Below are positions 1-13,833 of a DNA stretch of 64,000 bases, piece after piece (the stretch's first letter is position 1; every line of letters begins with the position of its first letter). The DNA is taken from positions 22,805,714-22,869,713 of the forward strand of contig NC_046339.1 in assembly GCF_000738735.6 (NCBI RefSeq), written 5' to 3'. The DNA comes from Corvus cornix cornix (Eukaryota; Chordata; Aves; Passeriformes; Corvidae). Position numbers and translations under genes: made by a program. The notes beneath the pieces were generated by a model. The model did no database searches and was not told where the DNA came from. It saw only the letters and a program-made list of their open reading frames with translations.

Positions 1-3000
1 TTTTTTTTTTTTAAATCATGCCTCCAACTTGGACCTGCTTTCCGTATTTTATGAAGTAGAGCTCTCCCTATTTCTTTTGACTCTTAAGCTCTCTTCTTGT
101 TTTACAAGTACGTTACTTTTAAACACCACTACTTTGCAAAGACATTGAGCCTTCAGCATTATTGCAGAGATATTTTAACAGCATGTGTCCATTATTTGAC
201 ATTATGGTAGGTGTGTTCTTTCAGGACCTGGCAAACAAATTTCTAGGTTATATAATTTACACCTGTTAGTCTGGAAGGCCTCAGATTTGGGAGTGGTTTG
301 CTTGATGCTTTACGAAGAAATCATTCTGCCCTAAACATATTCTGTACCCTCCTCCAGGTATGTACTAACCGTGTGGAGGAAATAGGGATTGCCTCCAAGC
401 AGAGTTGTCAAGGTTATAAAAATCCCTCCACTTCTACATTCTTTCAGTGTTCTGTGTAAAGCAGAAGGAGAAAAACATTCAATTTAGGCTATAGAGAACA
501 GAATTTGCACTACATTTTCTTGTTACCTTGTGTATGTTAACATCTGATTGTAACTTGACCTCAGATAGAATTATCCTATAGTTTCTTACATTTTACACAT
601 CTCAGTATTCCATTTTGAGTTTGCACATAGTTCTAGAAAGAATACATTTGCTTTTACTTATGTCATCTGCCCACAATACACTTCACCTTTTGCATAAGTT
701 AGAAGTGGTTTGAAAACTTTAACATCTTTGGATAAAATTGAACAGGGCAGATTACTCTTTGTTTCTACTGTCAGATAAGCAAAAAACCACCAAACCCCAA
801 CCTAAACCCAAAGAACACCAGCAAAAAAATCTCCCGCAACAAAACAAAATAATATTCAAACCCCTGATTGTTGGGAGGATGTCTCTGCAAACATACAGGT
901 TTGATTTGGCTTTGGTCTTTAGGACTGGTTTTGAATATGGTCAGAAGAGTTACTTGAAAGAGCTGATGGGTGACATGTAATTTTCTTGGTAGAAAAGACA
1001 GGCTTTCACTCTGTTATTTGGAGCTTAGGTCTTATGGCTTTAGGATACTGATCTTCAGCTTTTGGCTTCTCCATGTGCATTCTGCTTTTACATAGTTACA
1101 AGTGTGACCTGTAATACTTTGCTTAGCACAGCCTTCCAATGGTGTATTCATGCCATTGCCATCCAGTTAGTGATCTATAAATTAAAATTTTGGTGCCACT
1201 ATGTCAAAAGGATTTTATGTACATTGTTTAGATCAAATGCAATGCTGGGAAATTATTTTTATTTCCTACTTTGACACATCATACAGCTATTCTGGATAAT
1301 AACTGGTGAAGTTGAAGGAGTTCTACAGTGTCCTTTAGGTCCAGAGCTTCACTTCACATGTTAAGGTGTTCAAGTTGTCACACCGAGTTATAAAAATCAA
1401 ATGTAATTATCAATTTTCAGTCAGATGTACTAATAAAAAGATTAGCACTCACAGGGATAATATGTCAATATATTGTTATTCTTAGTGATTTTTCAACAAC
1501 AAATTAAGGAACATATTTTAGAAAACAGATTTCAATATTCTAATGGTAAGGAATGCTTTTAAAGCGGTTCTGTAGAGAGCATTAAAGTTACTTGGATAAG
1601 CTTTGCTGATACAAAAAAGACAGAACTCCATAGACTTACTGCAGGTGCTTTTGCTTGCACTGGAGCAAACTAGTATCTATTCCTGTTATGTATTGCAATG
1701 GTTCCCTTAAAAGCAGCCTGAAGCAACAATTCTAGACTTACCTTCTGAAGAGAGTATTGAAAAAACAGTGGAAGTGGTAAATTACATAAGATGAATTCTC
1801 AAGGTTTTCCTGCAGTTTTCAGCTATCTGTAATAGGCTTTTTCAGTAGTTTAACTGATGAATACGTGGCCTGCATGAGATACACTTCTTAACTGGATCCT
1901 CTTTCGTTTAATTGGTGAAAGAGAAGATAAACAGGATACCCTCTAGGGTTCTTCATATGTTGTGCCAGAGGTTCTGAGTCTCTCTTCTTTAATCTCCAAG
2001 TCCCTTTGCTGGCCAGTTTTTCACTGCTTAATGTTGCCTTGGCTGTTGTTTCTACCACCATGGCTTTCCAGAGCACAGGAGGTGGAGTTTGGGCATTTTG
2101 TTAGCAGTACATGCAGATTTATCAGGCTCCTTTTTAATACCCTAAAGAAATAAATAGGATTAAAATCTTGTTTTCTTGGGGAACCATCTTTAAATAATTC
2201 AAGTGAATTTTCTTGGAAGAACTTGTAGGTGGAAGAAATAGCACTGTGTGTCATTGCCTCCCCACAGCCCAGGTGCTGCCTGTCTTTTCTCTTGAGGTAG
2301 AGCTGCTGTGGGCCTGATTTTGCACCAGTTGCTTTTGCCAGTGTGAATTTCTGTCCTGGTGCTATCTTGATGATGGTAACGAGTGCAGTTTAGTGCACTT
2401 AATAAAACACATAGGTGGGAACTTTACTGATGTTAAAAAAAATGCTGTTTTTAAAATAAGACATGGAAAACAGACTATAGTATAGCAATATTTTATTTTC
2501 GTGACAATAATCTGTTCCTCTGAAAGCCATTTCCAATAAAACACTCTCAGGTCTTTTGTCTAAACTGTTGCAATGAAGTTAATGCTGGGAACATTTCTAT
2601 GAGAACATACACATGGATGGATGGCTTTTAATAATAGTAAAAACATCTAGTGAAAAACTGCATGCAGTACAACCTTCATGTCCCTTTATTTATATGAGAA
2701 ATTAACACTATTGGTGGTTTTTACTGGTGGCAGTGATGTTCTGGGTGTTTGTGCTGATGTATCCCTGAAAATATTTTGGGTAGGTCATAAATAAACACAC
2801 GATTCCTTAATTATTCCCAGCACGACGTCGTGGGCTAGGAGGCTACAAATAGATTTTGGATTTCTCAGTTCCCTTGTCTTTCCTTCTCCTTCCTTTCACA
2901 GTAGAAATGAGTGCTTGGGAGGACTGTAATGTTTCATTCTAAAGTGTAGATCAGCTCTATGTTCCCAGGATTTCAGAGGTTGCCTGCCTTAAATAGGTCT

Positions 3001-6000
3001 TTTGGGGAGGATGACTCCACCCAGCTCTCTGAAGGATGGTATAACCCATGCTTTTAAAAATACTTTCTAGATAAGTTTTTCTATTTTCTTTCTTTAAAAT
3101 AGGGTAATACACTAAATGATCTTTCAGCCAGTGTGGTAGACTTGACAAAAGATTTGTCTTAGCCTAATTTGAGCCATTAAAACCAATCAAGATTTCATTG
3201 CATTCTGCCTGGATTTATAATGTGCAGTTTGGAACAACATGTAATTTTTTTAACACTATCACCTACAAAATAACACGTGTGTTTGTGCCTGCAGGAGTCA
3301 CAGCAATCATGGTAAACAGACTTTTCATCTGCTCACAGGTTCTGAAAAAGTGTTTCCATCTCTAGTCTTACTGAAATAACTGAGGAATTTTATTCCTTCC
3401 TTCTCTTCCATTTCTCAATCTTTATTAACAAATAATGTACCATGAAGTTCCTTCTGCACTTTCCATCTGAAAGGGAAGGATCTCTTCAGAGTTTTTTCCC
3501 TCAGTCAAATAGCATATCCTGTACTCAATTTAGACATGAGTTCCATCAGTAAAAGGAACCTGAGGACCAGAACTACACCTTCAGCTTGGTCCCTCACTTT
3601 TAAACATGCGTTATTATCTCGCTCTTAGCCTTGAAGCAAGTAACTTCTTAAGGTGTTTCCTTTTCTTGGAATATAATTGAACTCTACATTGAATAATTTA
3701 AAAGAAAAAAATCCTACCATTGCTGTTTCCAACTTTTATTACCCTTATGTGAGGTTTTTCTTTTTTTTCCCTTGTCTCAGCAGAGAGAAAACTCAGCAAA
3801 TTCCAGAAATGCGTGTCTCTCAATACCATGTTTCTTGTAAGGAGACCCACTGTTTCAACCTTCAGGGGTTTTTTTGTGGGGATTGCATCTTTAGACTATT
3901 GGGATTTCAGGTCTATATGAAATGTCTTCTAGTCTACTGATGCATCCCTACATGAATATTAGAAGGTTTTTTTACTCAGAACAGAAGCTCAGGATGAGAT
4001 GAGACCTGGCTGATAATGGCACCAACCATATCAATCTAGAGAAGGCAAGTCCTTGAATTTTTGAACTTAAAAAGGTGGACTGTTTTGGAGTGCTGGTATT
4101 GGACCAGTTCAGTCTCCTCCTTGTTGGTGGATTTTTTGTTTGCCACCTTGTGTTGCAGGTCTCTGATCTTCGTTAATCTTTGTTGCCAAAGCTGAGCTGG
4201 GGCTGGGGGTAAGAGCTGTTGCGGCTGAATCAGTTGAGGAACAGCTGCAAATGGCTGTGCTTTTCATGTGCATTAGGCACAGGAAATGTTAAGGAATTTA
4301 TGTTAATAGTGAATCTGTGAGAGGTTTTTTCCTGCACAGACAGTTGGGATCGCTTGCACAATCTGTGATGCAGGAGCCCTGTTGTTCTGCTGCTCGTGTT
4401 ATGCCAGTAATCCTGCTGCTGCTCCTTTGCTTTTTTGTGCATGGTGGGCTCTTCATAGTGTCGTTCACTCCTCTCATTAGGGAACGTCTCTGCCTTTTTG
4501 AGATTAAAAGTTACAAATATTGTATACAATTTCCTGCTTCATAAATAGAAGGTATCACACAACATATATTTCCCCAGCATCTTTCTCTACACTTTGCTCC
4601 GAGTTAAGTAGCACCAAGGACTTGGAGTATGAATACTTACACTCTTTCTTGAGCTTGTAGATAATCTCAGTCATTGCTGCTTGTTAGGATGGTGGGTATA
4701 ACCTATGTTAGATAGGAAGAGTCCCATTTCTTGCTTAAAGCTACTAAAAAATGTTCAGGATAACTCAGCGTTATTCCCTGTAATGACTTTCGAGACTAAA
4801 GTGCGTTGGTTTTCTCTGCATAGGAAACTTCATTATAGGTAGGCTTTATTGAAATATCCACTTCTATGTGTTAAAAGTAGAAATCCATCTGAGAGTTGAG
4901 AAAGTACCTGCTGTATTGACTTTCTATTCAGCTTTCTATTTGTGAAGTATTTTGGATTGAACAAAAATTTGGGGTTGATCCACTAAGTTGAGGTGCTTGG
5001 TTTCTGTGATTAAAAGATGGTGATAAGGTGATAGCTTCAGGCTTTTGCTCTGCATCCTAAAACAATTCCAGGAGTTAGAGGATACTGAAGACTGCTCTTG
5101 GAGCTGGTGGCACCCGATACGCCTAAGAATTCTAGTCCAATTGTGAGTAGCGTACAGCGTACTAAGTCTTAGAGTTCTGATTCTTATCTAGAACCAGTGT
5201 TTTGAAAATCCTGAAAAATTAACAGGAAATACATAGAATTCTCAAGGAATGGGTAAAAGAGATCATGAGACATGAACCACAGCACTATGCTATAAAAAAA
5301 GTTATACTGCACACTGTTGTCAAGGCTTTTCATGAGACAAGGATGAAGAGACGCTGTGCAAGAAAGAGATTATTTCAGATGGAACTTTGAAATATTTTCA
5401 TCCCTTAAAATTGTCCTGAAGCTGAAAGTTATATAATCACTCACTTTGAGCCCAAGGGCAAATATTTGTAACCCATCTATTCTGTTAAGCTTGGAGGACT
5501 ATTGAGAAACCTTAGTGTTTCCCAGGACATCCAGCTCTCAATGCTGCTGAAATACAGGATGGTTCCATAAGTGGTTCTCTGCATCATTAGGATTTCTTGC
5601 CTCTGCTTCCTTTTGTGTGTCTGATGATTGCAAGGGGTAGACAAATACTGAACTAGGTGAAACCATTTTTACAGATTGTTGGTTATAAGTACTTGAGGGA
5701 TGAGAACTTTATTTCCATCAGTTGTGACTTCATATGGAATTAAAAATAATAGGGCACAATGCTCTGTGTAGGCCTCAGGATGCACCTGCAGTGAGAGCCA
5801 CTGGTGCAGCTGTGAGCTTTGTCCTTCAGCCCTACTCATGGATGTGAAGGAGGAAAAACACTATATAAGCAGATTGCATTGATACTAATAATAAAATCCT
5901 AAATTACAGAGGAATTTGATTGCTGATGCTAAGGTATTATCAGTCTTCCTTTCTCAGCACAAGTGTGGTTGTTGAAAAGGAGGCAGGTTGGGTGCCATTA

Positions 6001-7253
6001 AGGATAGTGGCCTCCGGGTCATAGCAAAAGTTCTCAACAAAAAAATAATTATCTGGAATTAGCCTTAAGCCAGTTATGTTAGTAACTCGTTTCTGATAAA
6101 GTCTTATGTAGATAAATACTCAGAATTGGACACTTCATTAATTAGATCTTTAATGGAATCTTTTATCTCACATACCATTTCCTCAGCACAGATAAAATAA
6201 AGCTCTTTAGGAAAAAGTGGTTGAAATCTTCAAAAGATGGAAAAACACAGCTCCTTGCTGAAAATAATCCATGTCAGTCCTCAGAAACTTTCCTTGCCGG
6301 CTTCTTGATGCCACTTGTATGGATTAAACAAAACTCTTTTTCATTTATTGAACTTTTATCTTTTCATATCCTCCAGTTACTGTACTAAAAGCTTTTGTGC
6401 ATCTAGGTAAGCATGAACTTTGCAAAGCATTTGATATTTTCTTTGCACCATTTCTAATCTACATACTTAAATTATTTCCTGTTATTTTTACATTTAGTTC
6501 TGAGTGCCATTCTAGGTTTAGTAGTGAGACACACTTGGCATCAAGTTTTATCATATGAATAGTATCACAGTTCTTACACTTGAGATTACATGTTCCTAGG
6601 GACAGCTAGACCCTGGGAGATGGGGAGAGAGCCTGCAAATGTTTTCCCTAAAATATGGTGGCTTTTTTTTCCATGTTTTCTGTAACTTCCTGGCATTAAC
6701 TTTCTCAGGAGAAAGCTGGTCCTGCTCATGGTATGTTGCATTTTTAGGAAGACAGTCAAAATTTAAACTAGGAATGTGCTGAAATGGGATCATATAGCAG
6801 ACTAGGAGAAAAAGGACAAATAAGAGCCCTGAATAAATCTATGTGAAAGGTGACTGGAAATAAGAAGCGTGGGAAATGTGAGGAAAGTGTGGAGGCTGTG
6901 TCAACACGAAAAAACAAACAGGTCTTGTAAGGATCCAGAAAAGCTGGTGACAGTGTGGGCGTGGAGATGAGAATGAGGTGTGGTGGAACTTAGCAAGTCA
7001 CGCTCCAGGCATTTTGTGAACAGTTTGGGGCAACCTCAGTCACTGGATCAGGGCAGGGGTTTTATGGCTGAGTGACACACGTGGACAGTGTAGAATGTGC
7101 CAAGAGTGTACATGTACTAATCTGTGTAGTAATAGTACTCCTAATATCTTTTACATTTTGTGTTGTGTCTCATGACTTGTAGAAACTCAAGTTGATAAGT
7201 TGGAGTAGAGTTAGGAACATGCTCTGTATTTGTTCTGAAGATGAACATAGAGT

Positions 7254-8042
7254 GAATCGTACAATATGCTCAGTTGGAAGAGACCCACAAGGATCATGCA
7301 GTCCAGCTCCTTAGTCCTTGTCATCCCCAAGAGTCACACCATGTCCCCAGGAGTATCGTTCAAAGCCTTCTTGAACTCTGTCAGGCTTGGTGCTGTGACC
7401 ACGTTCCTGTGGCATCTGTTCCAGTGCTCAGCCATCCTCTGGGTGAAAAACTTCTTCTGGTGTCCAACATAAATGTCTCCTGACTCAGCTCTAGCTTTTC
7501 CCTTGGGTCCTGTTGCTGGTCACAAGAGTGGAGAGATCAGTGCCTGCTCCTCTGCTCCCTCACAAGGAAGTTGTAGACTGCAATGAGGTCTCTCCTCAGT
7601 CTCCTCCAGGCTGAACAGATCAAATGACCCCTCAGCTGCTCCCCATATGGTTTCCCCTCCAGACCTTTCACAGTCCTCATGGCCTCCTTTGAACAGTCTA
7701 AAACTTAATGTCTTTCTTACCCTGTGGTGCCCAAACCTGCCCCCAGGACTTGCAGTGAGGCTGCCCCAGGGCAGAGCAGAGCGGGACAATCCCCTGCCTT
7801 GCCCAGCTGGCAGTGCTGTGCCTCATGCTCCCGTAGGACATGGCTGGCCCTCCTGGCTGCCAGGACACCACTGACTCGTATTCAGCTTGCCATCCATCAG
7901 GACCCTCAGGTCCCTCCCCACTGCTGCTCTCCAGCCTCTCATTCCCCAGTCCATACACACAGCCAGGGTAGCCCTGTCCCAGGTGCAGAATCCAGCACTT
8001 GCCCTTGTTAAAGCTCGTGTGTGGCTGGTGATTGGCCAGCTT
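7254..8042 (-). mobile_element. CR1 LINE 3' fragment
   Basis: The reverse complement reads as a typical avian CR1 3' end. It has GC-rich remnants of the reverse-transcriptase/3' UTR region, ends with the gcatgatccttgtgggtctc-like stretch ahead of ttccaactg, and then a degenerate tail related to ATTCTATG. On the plus strand the start is agttggaagagacccacaag at 7271. It is 5' truncated, as nearly all CR1 copies are, and encodes no intact protein. The open frames of 60-95 codons on both strands here are by-products of this repeat. Confidence 0.85.
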
Positions 8043-10404
8043 AGTGCTATTTTAATGAGGGAGGGATGCCATCATTCTGACTGTACCTAGGAAAAGCTAT
8101 CTCTGCCACCTGATTTCAATTCTTTGTGTTGCTTAGTGATAGTCCTTGTGAAGCAATGTGGGCTTTTTTTTTTCTTCTTTTAAGTTTTGTCAGTTTACAG
8201 CTCTAAAACTGAAGTATCTAAAGTTGCTCCTCAGATCTAAGGTTAGCTCTGGTTCACTTCAGTTGGGAGTACAACCAAGGTACCTGTGTATGTTTCTGCA
8301 GAAAGTAGTTGAGTACATTAAGCATGCAAGCATGTACTCAAGACTTCTTTTCAAAGTTCAGTGTCAGAACTTTCCAAGGGACTGATCCTTATCTCGCAGT
8401 GGAAATACAAATTGTCACTTAGTTTTGCTACTCACAGATCAGGCTTTTTGTTGAAAACAAAACATGTCTTCAGGGAAGACATTTTGATTTTTGCTGTTGA
8501 AAGTATAAATGTGTCTTGCAGGTAAAGTAACTGTCGTGAAATTTTTATATATTCATTTTTATTTATAAAGGGAAGGATTTTAATGGGGGGTATTTATTTT
8601 TTTATTTGAAAGTGTTAGGGCTGTTAAGTGTCTTAGCTTCAAAGAAGCACACCTGTAACCATGACAACTAAACAGGAGAAATCTAAAACTTCTCAAAATA
8701 TATTTATCATAAACTTTGTCCGTGAAACTTTTTGTAACAGTTCTTCTATCCCAGACAGTTTAGAGTACTATTTGTAATTATTAACTCAGTGGAAGCATCT
8801 GATATTTCTAGTTCTGCAAGGTGTTATTTTGATACATTACACATGCTGTCCAGTTCAATGCATCAGCTAGTTATTTATTTTTTATACACAATATTTTCTT
8901 AATATTTGTGATGTTGTGTATGCATTGATTTTGCCCAACTGCACATATTAGAGAGAGCTATTCCAGATGTAACTACAGCCACATACAGAAGTAGTTGTAA
9001 TCAGTGCAGTTTAATTTGCTGGTGTAGACAAGAACTGCAGGTGTTTTACATATATTGTCATTAAGGACAAAAGGTGATCTTTATCTGGTTTTGACCATTT
9101 AGAGAAATTTTGTGTGAAATTTTTTGCTCACCAAAATTAGTTTTTGAAGGGAACTCACCATATATAAATATGAAAAATTGAAAGGTTAACTATAGCAGGA
9201 CTGGAACAGGTGCTTCTACCAAGTCACCAAGATCTTGGAAAGTAAACTTCAAATTTTCATTCAAAAAAGCTGAGGAATGTGTTACCTTAGCTGCTTAATA
9301 TTGGGAAGAAAAATACCTTTTAGTAAAAAACAAACTCAGCTTTCTGTGTGTGCTGGCAGATGCATATTTTCTACCATATGTACAATAGGTCTTTTCCTCT
9401 GCCTGTTTCTTTAGAATGATGGAGCATAAAAGTATTGAAGATATTGTGTTAAAATCTTGTATTTTAAATTTCATCACTTTAAAAAAAATCCTCTGAAGAG
9501 AGTCATAATAACCTTATAAATTAGTAGCTGTAATACTACTGTAATAACTGTAACTGTTCTAGTTCTTAAAGAGTAAAATGAACTGCCGAAAAAATGTAGC
9601 TCAGGATCCTGTCTATTATTAGCAGCATACTGTTATATGCTGGGGAAATCAAGTCTGAATAATTACACAATACTATTACATTTGAACTTCTCTTTATAGC
9701 TGACTTCCTTCTCTCCTCCCCAGGGTAGCCCTGTTTGGCTTTATTTTTTTCTCTGTGTTAAGATTTAAGGAAGGAGTAGCTCTGAAACATGTTTACTGTC
9801 CTCAGAATTTGGATAGCAAGACCTTAACATTCTTTCTTGCTTAACACAAAGCCTTGTGCTCCTTGAGATCCATTTTTCATCAAAGGTTAAGGTTCTTTCT
9901 GGCTCTGTAAATAACCACTACACTTAAGGATTAAAAAAAAATGTGAGTGTCATCTTTGGATTCAGTGAAGAGCTGATATTCCACCCCACCCTTCAACTAT
10001 CTGTGGGAGGCACTTGTCCCGAGATGGTTGACAGAGTAAAACATCTTCCTTTGAAAAGGAAATTTTCACCATTTTTTAGTATTTGGAGAGATGTAGCACA
10101 AATTGGTGTAGAGATGGTATTTGTATGTAATTTCCCACTTAAGTACAAGTTTAATGGCAATCCCCAGAAGTTCAAATGAGTTCAAACTCATTTGATGTTC
10201 CAGATATGTTGCCATTATAAAAATAAATATTATAATAAAGTTAAAAGTTCTAAAAAAAGAAAATAGTTTATTTTCTAATCCAGTGGAAAACACATTTAAA
10301 AGGCCGTTTTCACTGCAGAGATGATCTCATGTTCAGGATCTTTTTTTTTTCACCTGTTCTCTTACTAGGGCCGTAGAACAGTGTGAGAGCTTTGCTTAAT
10401 TCTA

Positions 10405-10545
10405 GGGGTTGTGCAGTCTCTGTCCTTGGAGGTGTTCAGACTAAATGTGGATAAATCCCTCTGTGACCTGGTCTAACTTCATAGCTTTGAGCAGCAGATT
10501 GAAGAGAGACTTTTGAGATTTCTTCCAGCCTCACTTACCCAGTGG
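10405..10545 (+). mobile_element. CR1 LINE 3' fragment, diverged
   Basis: Contains gtgcagtctctgtccttgga, ggtgttcagac, tgacctggtctaact and tttgagcagcagattg, followed by a cttccagcctca end. These match the order of the CR1 3' UTR block. It is old and lacks a clear octamer tail. Confidence 0.7.
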
Positions 10546-13500
10546 TCTTGGGCTACTGAATTATACTGAATTCCCCTGTTTTGCCAAAGCCAGTAAAAAT
10601 CCTACTGATGTGGGATTCAGCTGTCCACCAGCATATATGACATCAGGAACTGATCTTCAAAAGATGATCAAAAATTCCTTTTAAAATATTTTTTAGTTCA
10701 TTTTTTTGGCAGCTTTTAACATGCTTGAGGAAATGCACACTGTTTGGATTGGAAAGATTTCATGTTTAGTGGATCTTTTTTTTAGAGATGATAAATGTTT
10801 GATCATTCCCTAGTAACTACTAGTATGTTAGATGTAATCATTACTGAAGTTTCAGAACTTCCTGTGTCCTACAAGCATTAAAACTTTGTTGTAAATAAGA
10901 AGGAAGGTGTGAAAGATGCTGTCAGCATCTTTGAAGCTCCTTCTGATTATGTAGTGAGGTAAACCAATACCTATAGATATATATACACTATATATACGTA
11001 ATTGTTATATTTGCATATATAATTTTTATTTAAAAATCTGTAATAGTCCCAGGGGCACATTTTATTGCCTTAATACACATTTGCTGCTTTCTTTTATGTT
11101 TCAAAATGATGCGGTCTTGAAAAAGAGTGTGCAGGTTGTATTGTAAAGCTCTAAAGCCCATGCACAATTAAATTGAAAGTGTTTGCTTTAAGAGAAAAAA
11201 TAAGAAGAAAAAAGTGATTTAGGTAGATGCCTTACTCATTGAACTAGGGCAGCCTAGGTTTGTCTGTGTGCATCAGTGTTCTTGAAGGTGCATTTCTCTA
11301 CATCACATTTCCAGATTCCAAAGACTGTAAGTAGACCTGCTGCATTTACGAAAATAAGCCTTTACATCCAGATGAAATGGGTCTCAGACAATCTTTTTTC
11401 TTCTTTTTCTTTCAAGTAAGAGCTGGTCTACAGAGTATATTTCACTGTTCATTCCTACACGTCTTCCAGGTCTCGATTGACTTTAATGTCTAAACCAAAA
11501 TTATTCAATTTCTGAGTTCAAGCATATTAACAGAAGACTGCACATTACTAAATATTATTTTGCAGTTATCTTAAAGTTAAAAAAATAAATTTTAGAAGTT
11601 GTTTTGTCTTAAAACATGAAAAGTGCAGGCCACATTTGTTTTGGTGTTTTTACTATGACTGAGTTTAGAAAGGACATTTCAAAAAAGAAAAAAAACACAT
11701 TTCAAAACTTGTAGACAAAATTTCCCCATTTGAATTGTAATTAATTAAGAACAAGGTACCATTGCACATGGAAAATACAATCTGGGCTGCTGTAAAGCAT
11801 ACTTCTGTATAGCATAGGTACTTCCAATTGTTAGCAAGAGGTCTCTGTTTTCTAAGGATTAACGAAGTCTGCATCTTGATAGAGTGCTTGGTGTTACTGC
11901 TTGCTATTGTGCCTGGTCAAGAAGAATCCTGCCTTTTCTTTGTCTACCTTCTTTCTTATCCATGCATAATTTGTAGGCGGAAATAGTGTTTTTAATGAGA
12001 CCAGCTGATCCAGTGAGAGAAAAGAGTAGGGTTTTGTTGTTGGTTTTTTTGGTTTTTTTTAAAGCCTACACCAACCCTTCTTAAGGATGCAGAAAATTGC
12101 TTATTTTAGGTCAGCTGATGTAGTTGAATAATAAGATGCCTTCTCCCTGCAGATCTTGCTTTATGCCCTTAAATCTTCAAGCAACAATGACTCTTTGTTG
12201 CTTCCCTAGCAGGAACTTGCCTACTTAAAATGACTGTAAAAGGTTTTTTCTCTTTAGCAATACATACATTCTCAAAAGCATTATTCTCTTGGCTGCTTTG
12301 CTAAATTTAGCCCTTAGGATTATTGATAATATTGATGAATATAGATTACTCTTGATTGCTGTTCTCCTTTCTGAAGTCCCTGTTCTCCAGAGACTTACAA
12401 GTGAGCACATGATGTTATGATTACAAATGGAAAAAGCTAAATTCAATGAGACAGTTCTTCTATTACATTTAATTGCTCTGCAGTTATTTTTTTGAGTTCT
12501 TTGGGCAAAGGTAGGTTCTTTGTTTCACACTACTCCTCGTTTGTCCGGAATATCCCTTGCTTCTAAAGGAATGGAGAAAAAAAAGATCATTCCAGTCACC
12601 CACACAAGCATGTTAGAGGTGTCATTTCTGTAGTACGTATTGCATTTGCTGTCAGTTTTGAACAGGGCTTTTCTAAAAATGCAATCAGGAATTTTAGTGC
12701 TTGCATTAAACTTTAGAATTCCTGTGGTGACATCATAAAACCAGAGCAGTGGAGGCTTTAAATAGCAGGTGCACTCCTGCTAGCTGTGCTTGTAGGGATG
12801 CAGCCACCCCTTCCTGGCTGGAAAACGCGTCCTGCTTTTGCACACGCTGCCTGATGCTCTCCTACTGCCATTTTCTTTTCCCTGCATCATGGAATTCTTC
12901 AAGGATTATCCAGTCTTTCTCCCTAAGAGATGTGGGTGTTTTCAGTCTGCAATTTCACCATGAGGATGTCTGTTCCTAGTAAGCTTGGCTAGAAATACTG
13001 GCAATTAATCTGTGTTTTGTGCAATGGTTGAAGCGGCATTATTTCCTGCAGACCTCTGTCATCTCAGGTATCATCACTTCCACAGGTGTAGCAAACCACA
13101 GTAATTCACTGAAATTCAAAGAAGGTTCTAAATAATGGGAGTTTATTCCGTAAAGGTGACTTATTAGGTATTGCAGGAGTTGTTTTTAATCCATTGCACA
13201 TCATTTATTTACTAAATTAATGACTTTTGTTCCAACAGAATGTTGGCATTTGAATAAGTTTTTTTAAACTTTTTTGTAAGATGGAATAATTTACTTTGCA
13301 AGTCAGTTTACTTACTTCAACTTATTTTCAAGTAAGGAATAGGTATGATAAAATTTTCCTGAGAAATACTTAACAGCAGCAATTATCACAAGTATCTAAC
13401 AAGCATAGTTCATTATTGGTGTATGAAAGGGAACAATGTGGGGAATTTCAATTAGGATTGAATGTGACTTAAAGTGCCACGTTAAAAATCTTAGAAATTA

Positions 13501-13811
13501 ATGTTGCATTTATTAGGCATGAAGAGTATCAGAATGTTTTTCCTGATGTATCTACTCTTTGCAGTCCTTGCACAGAAAGGACTCGAGCTTAGGAGAGAAG
13601 AGGTAATTAATTTTTCAGTCCGTGACTCTTGGATGCCAGTTCCTGTGCACTGGACATCTGCAGGGCTGGGAATGGTAACCCGGCTGGTTCAGGTGACGTG
13701 TTCTGCTCACCAGATGTTTTGTGGTAACTCTAGTTCCAATCAGCCTGAACAAATTACCTGGTAGTGAAAAATACTACATTGCACTAATTGTCTTGAAAAT
13801 CTGTCCCCCTC

Positions 13812-13833
13812 AAAAAAAAAAAAAAAAAAAAAA
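13812..13833. repeat. Poly(A) run (22 nt)
   Basis: Uninterrupted A run with no recognisable retroposed body directly upstream. Length may vary between individuals or reflect sequencing uncertainty. Confidence 0.8.

Noticed and set aside
7266..8090. Several frames of 67-95 codons on both strands
   Set aside because: All fall in a 5'-truncated CR1 fragment, mostly its 3' non-coding part.
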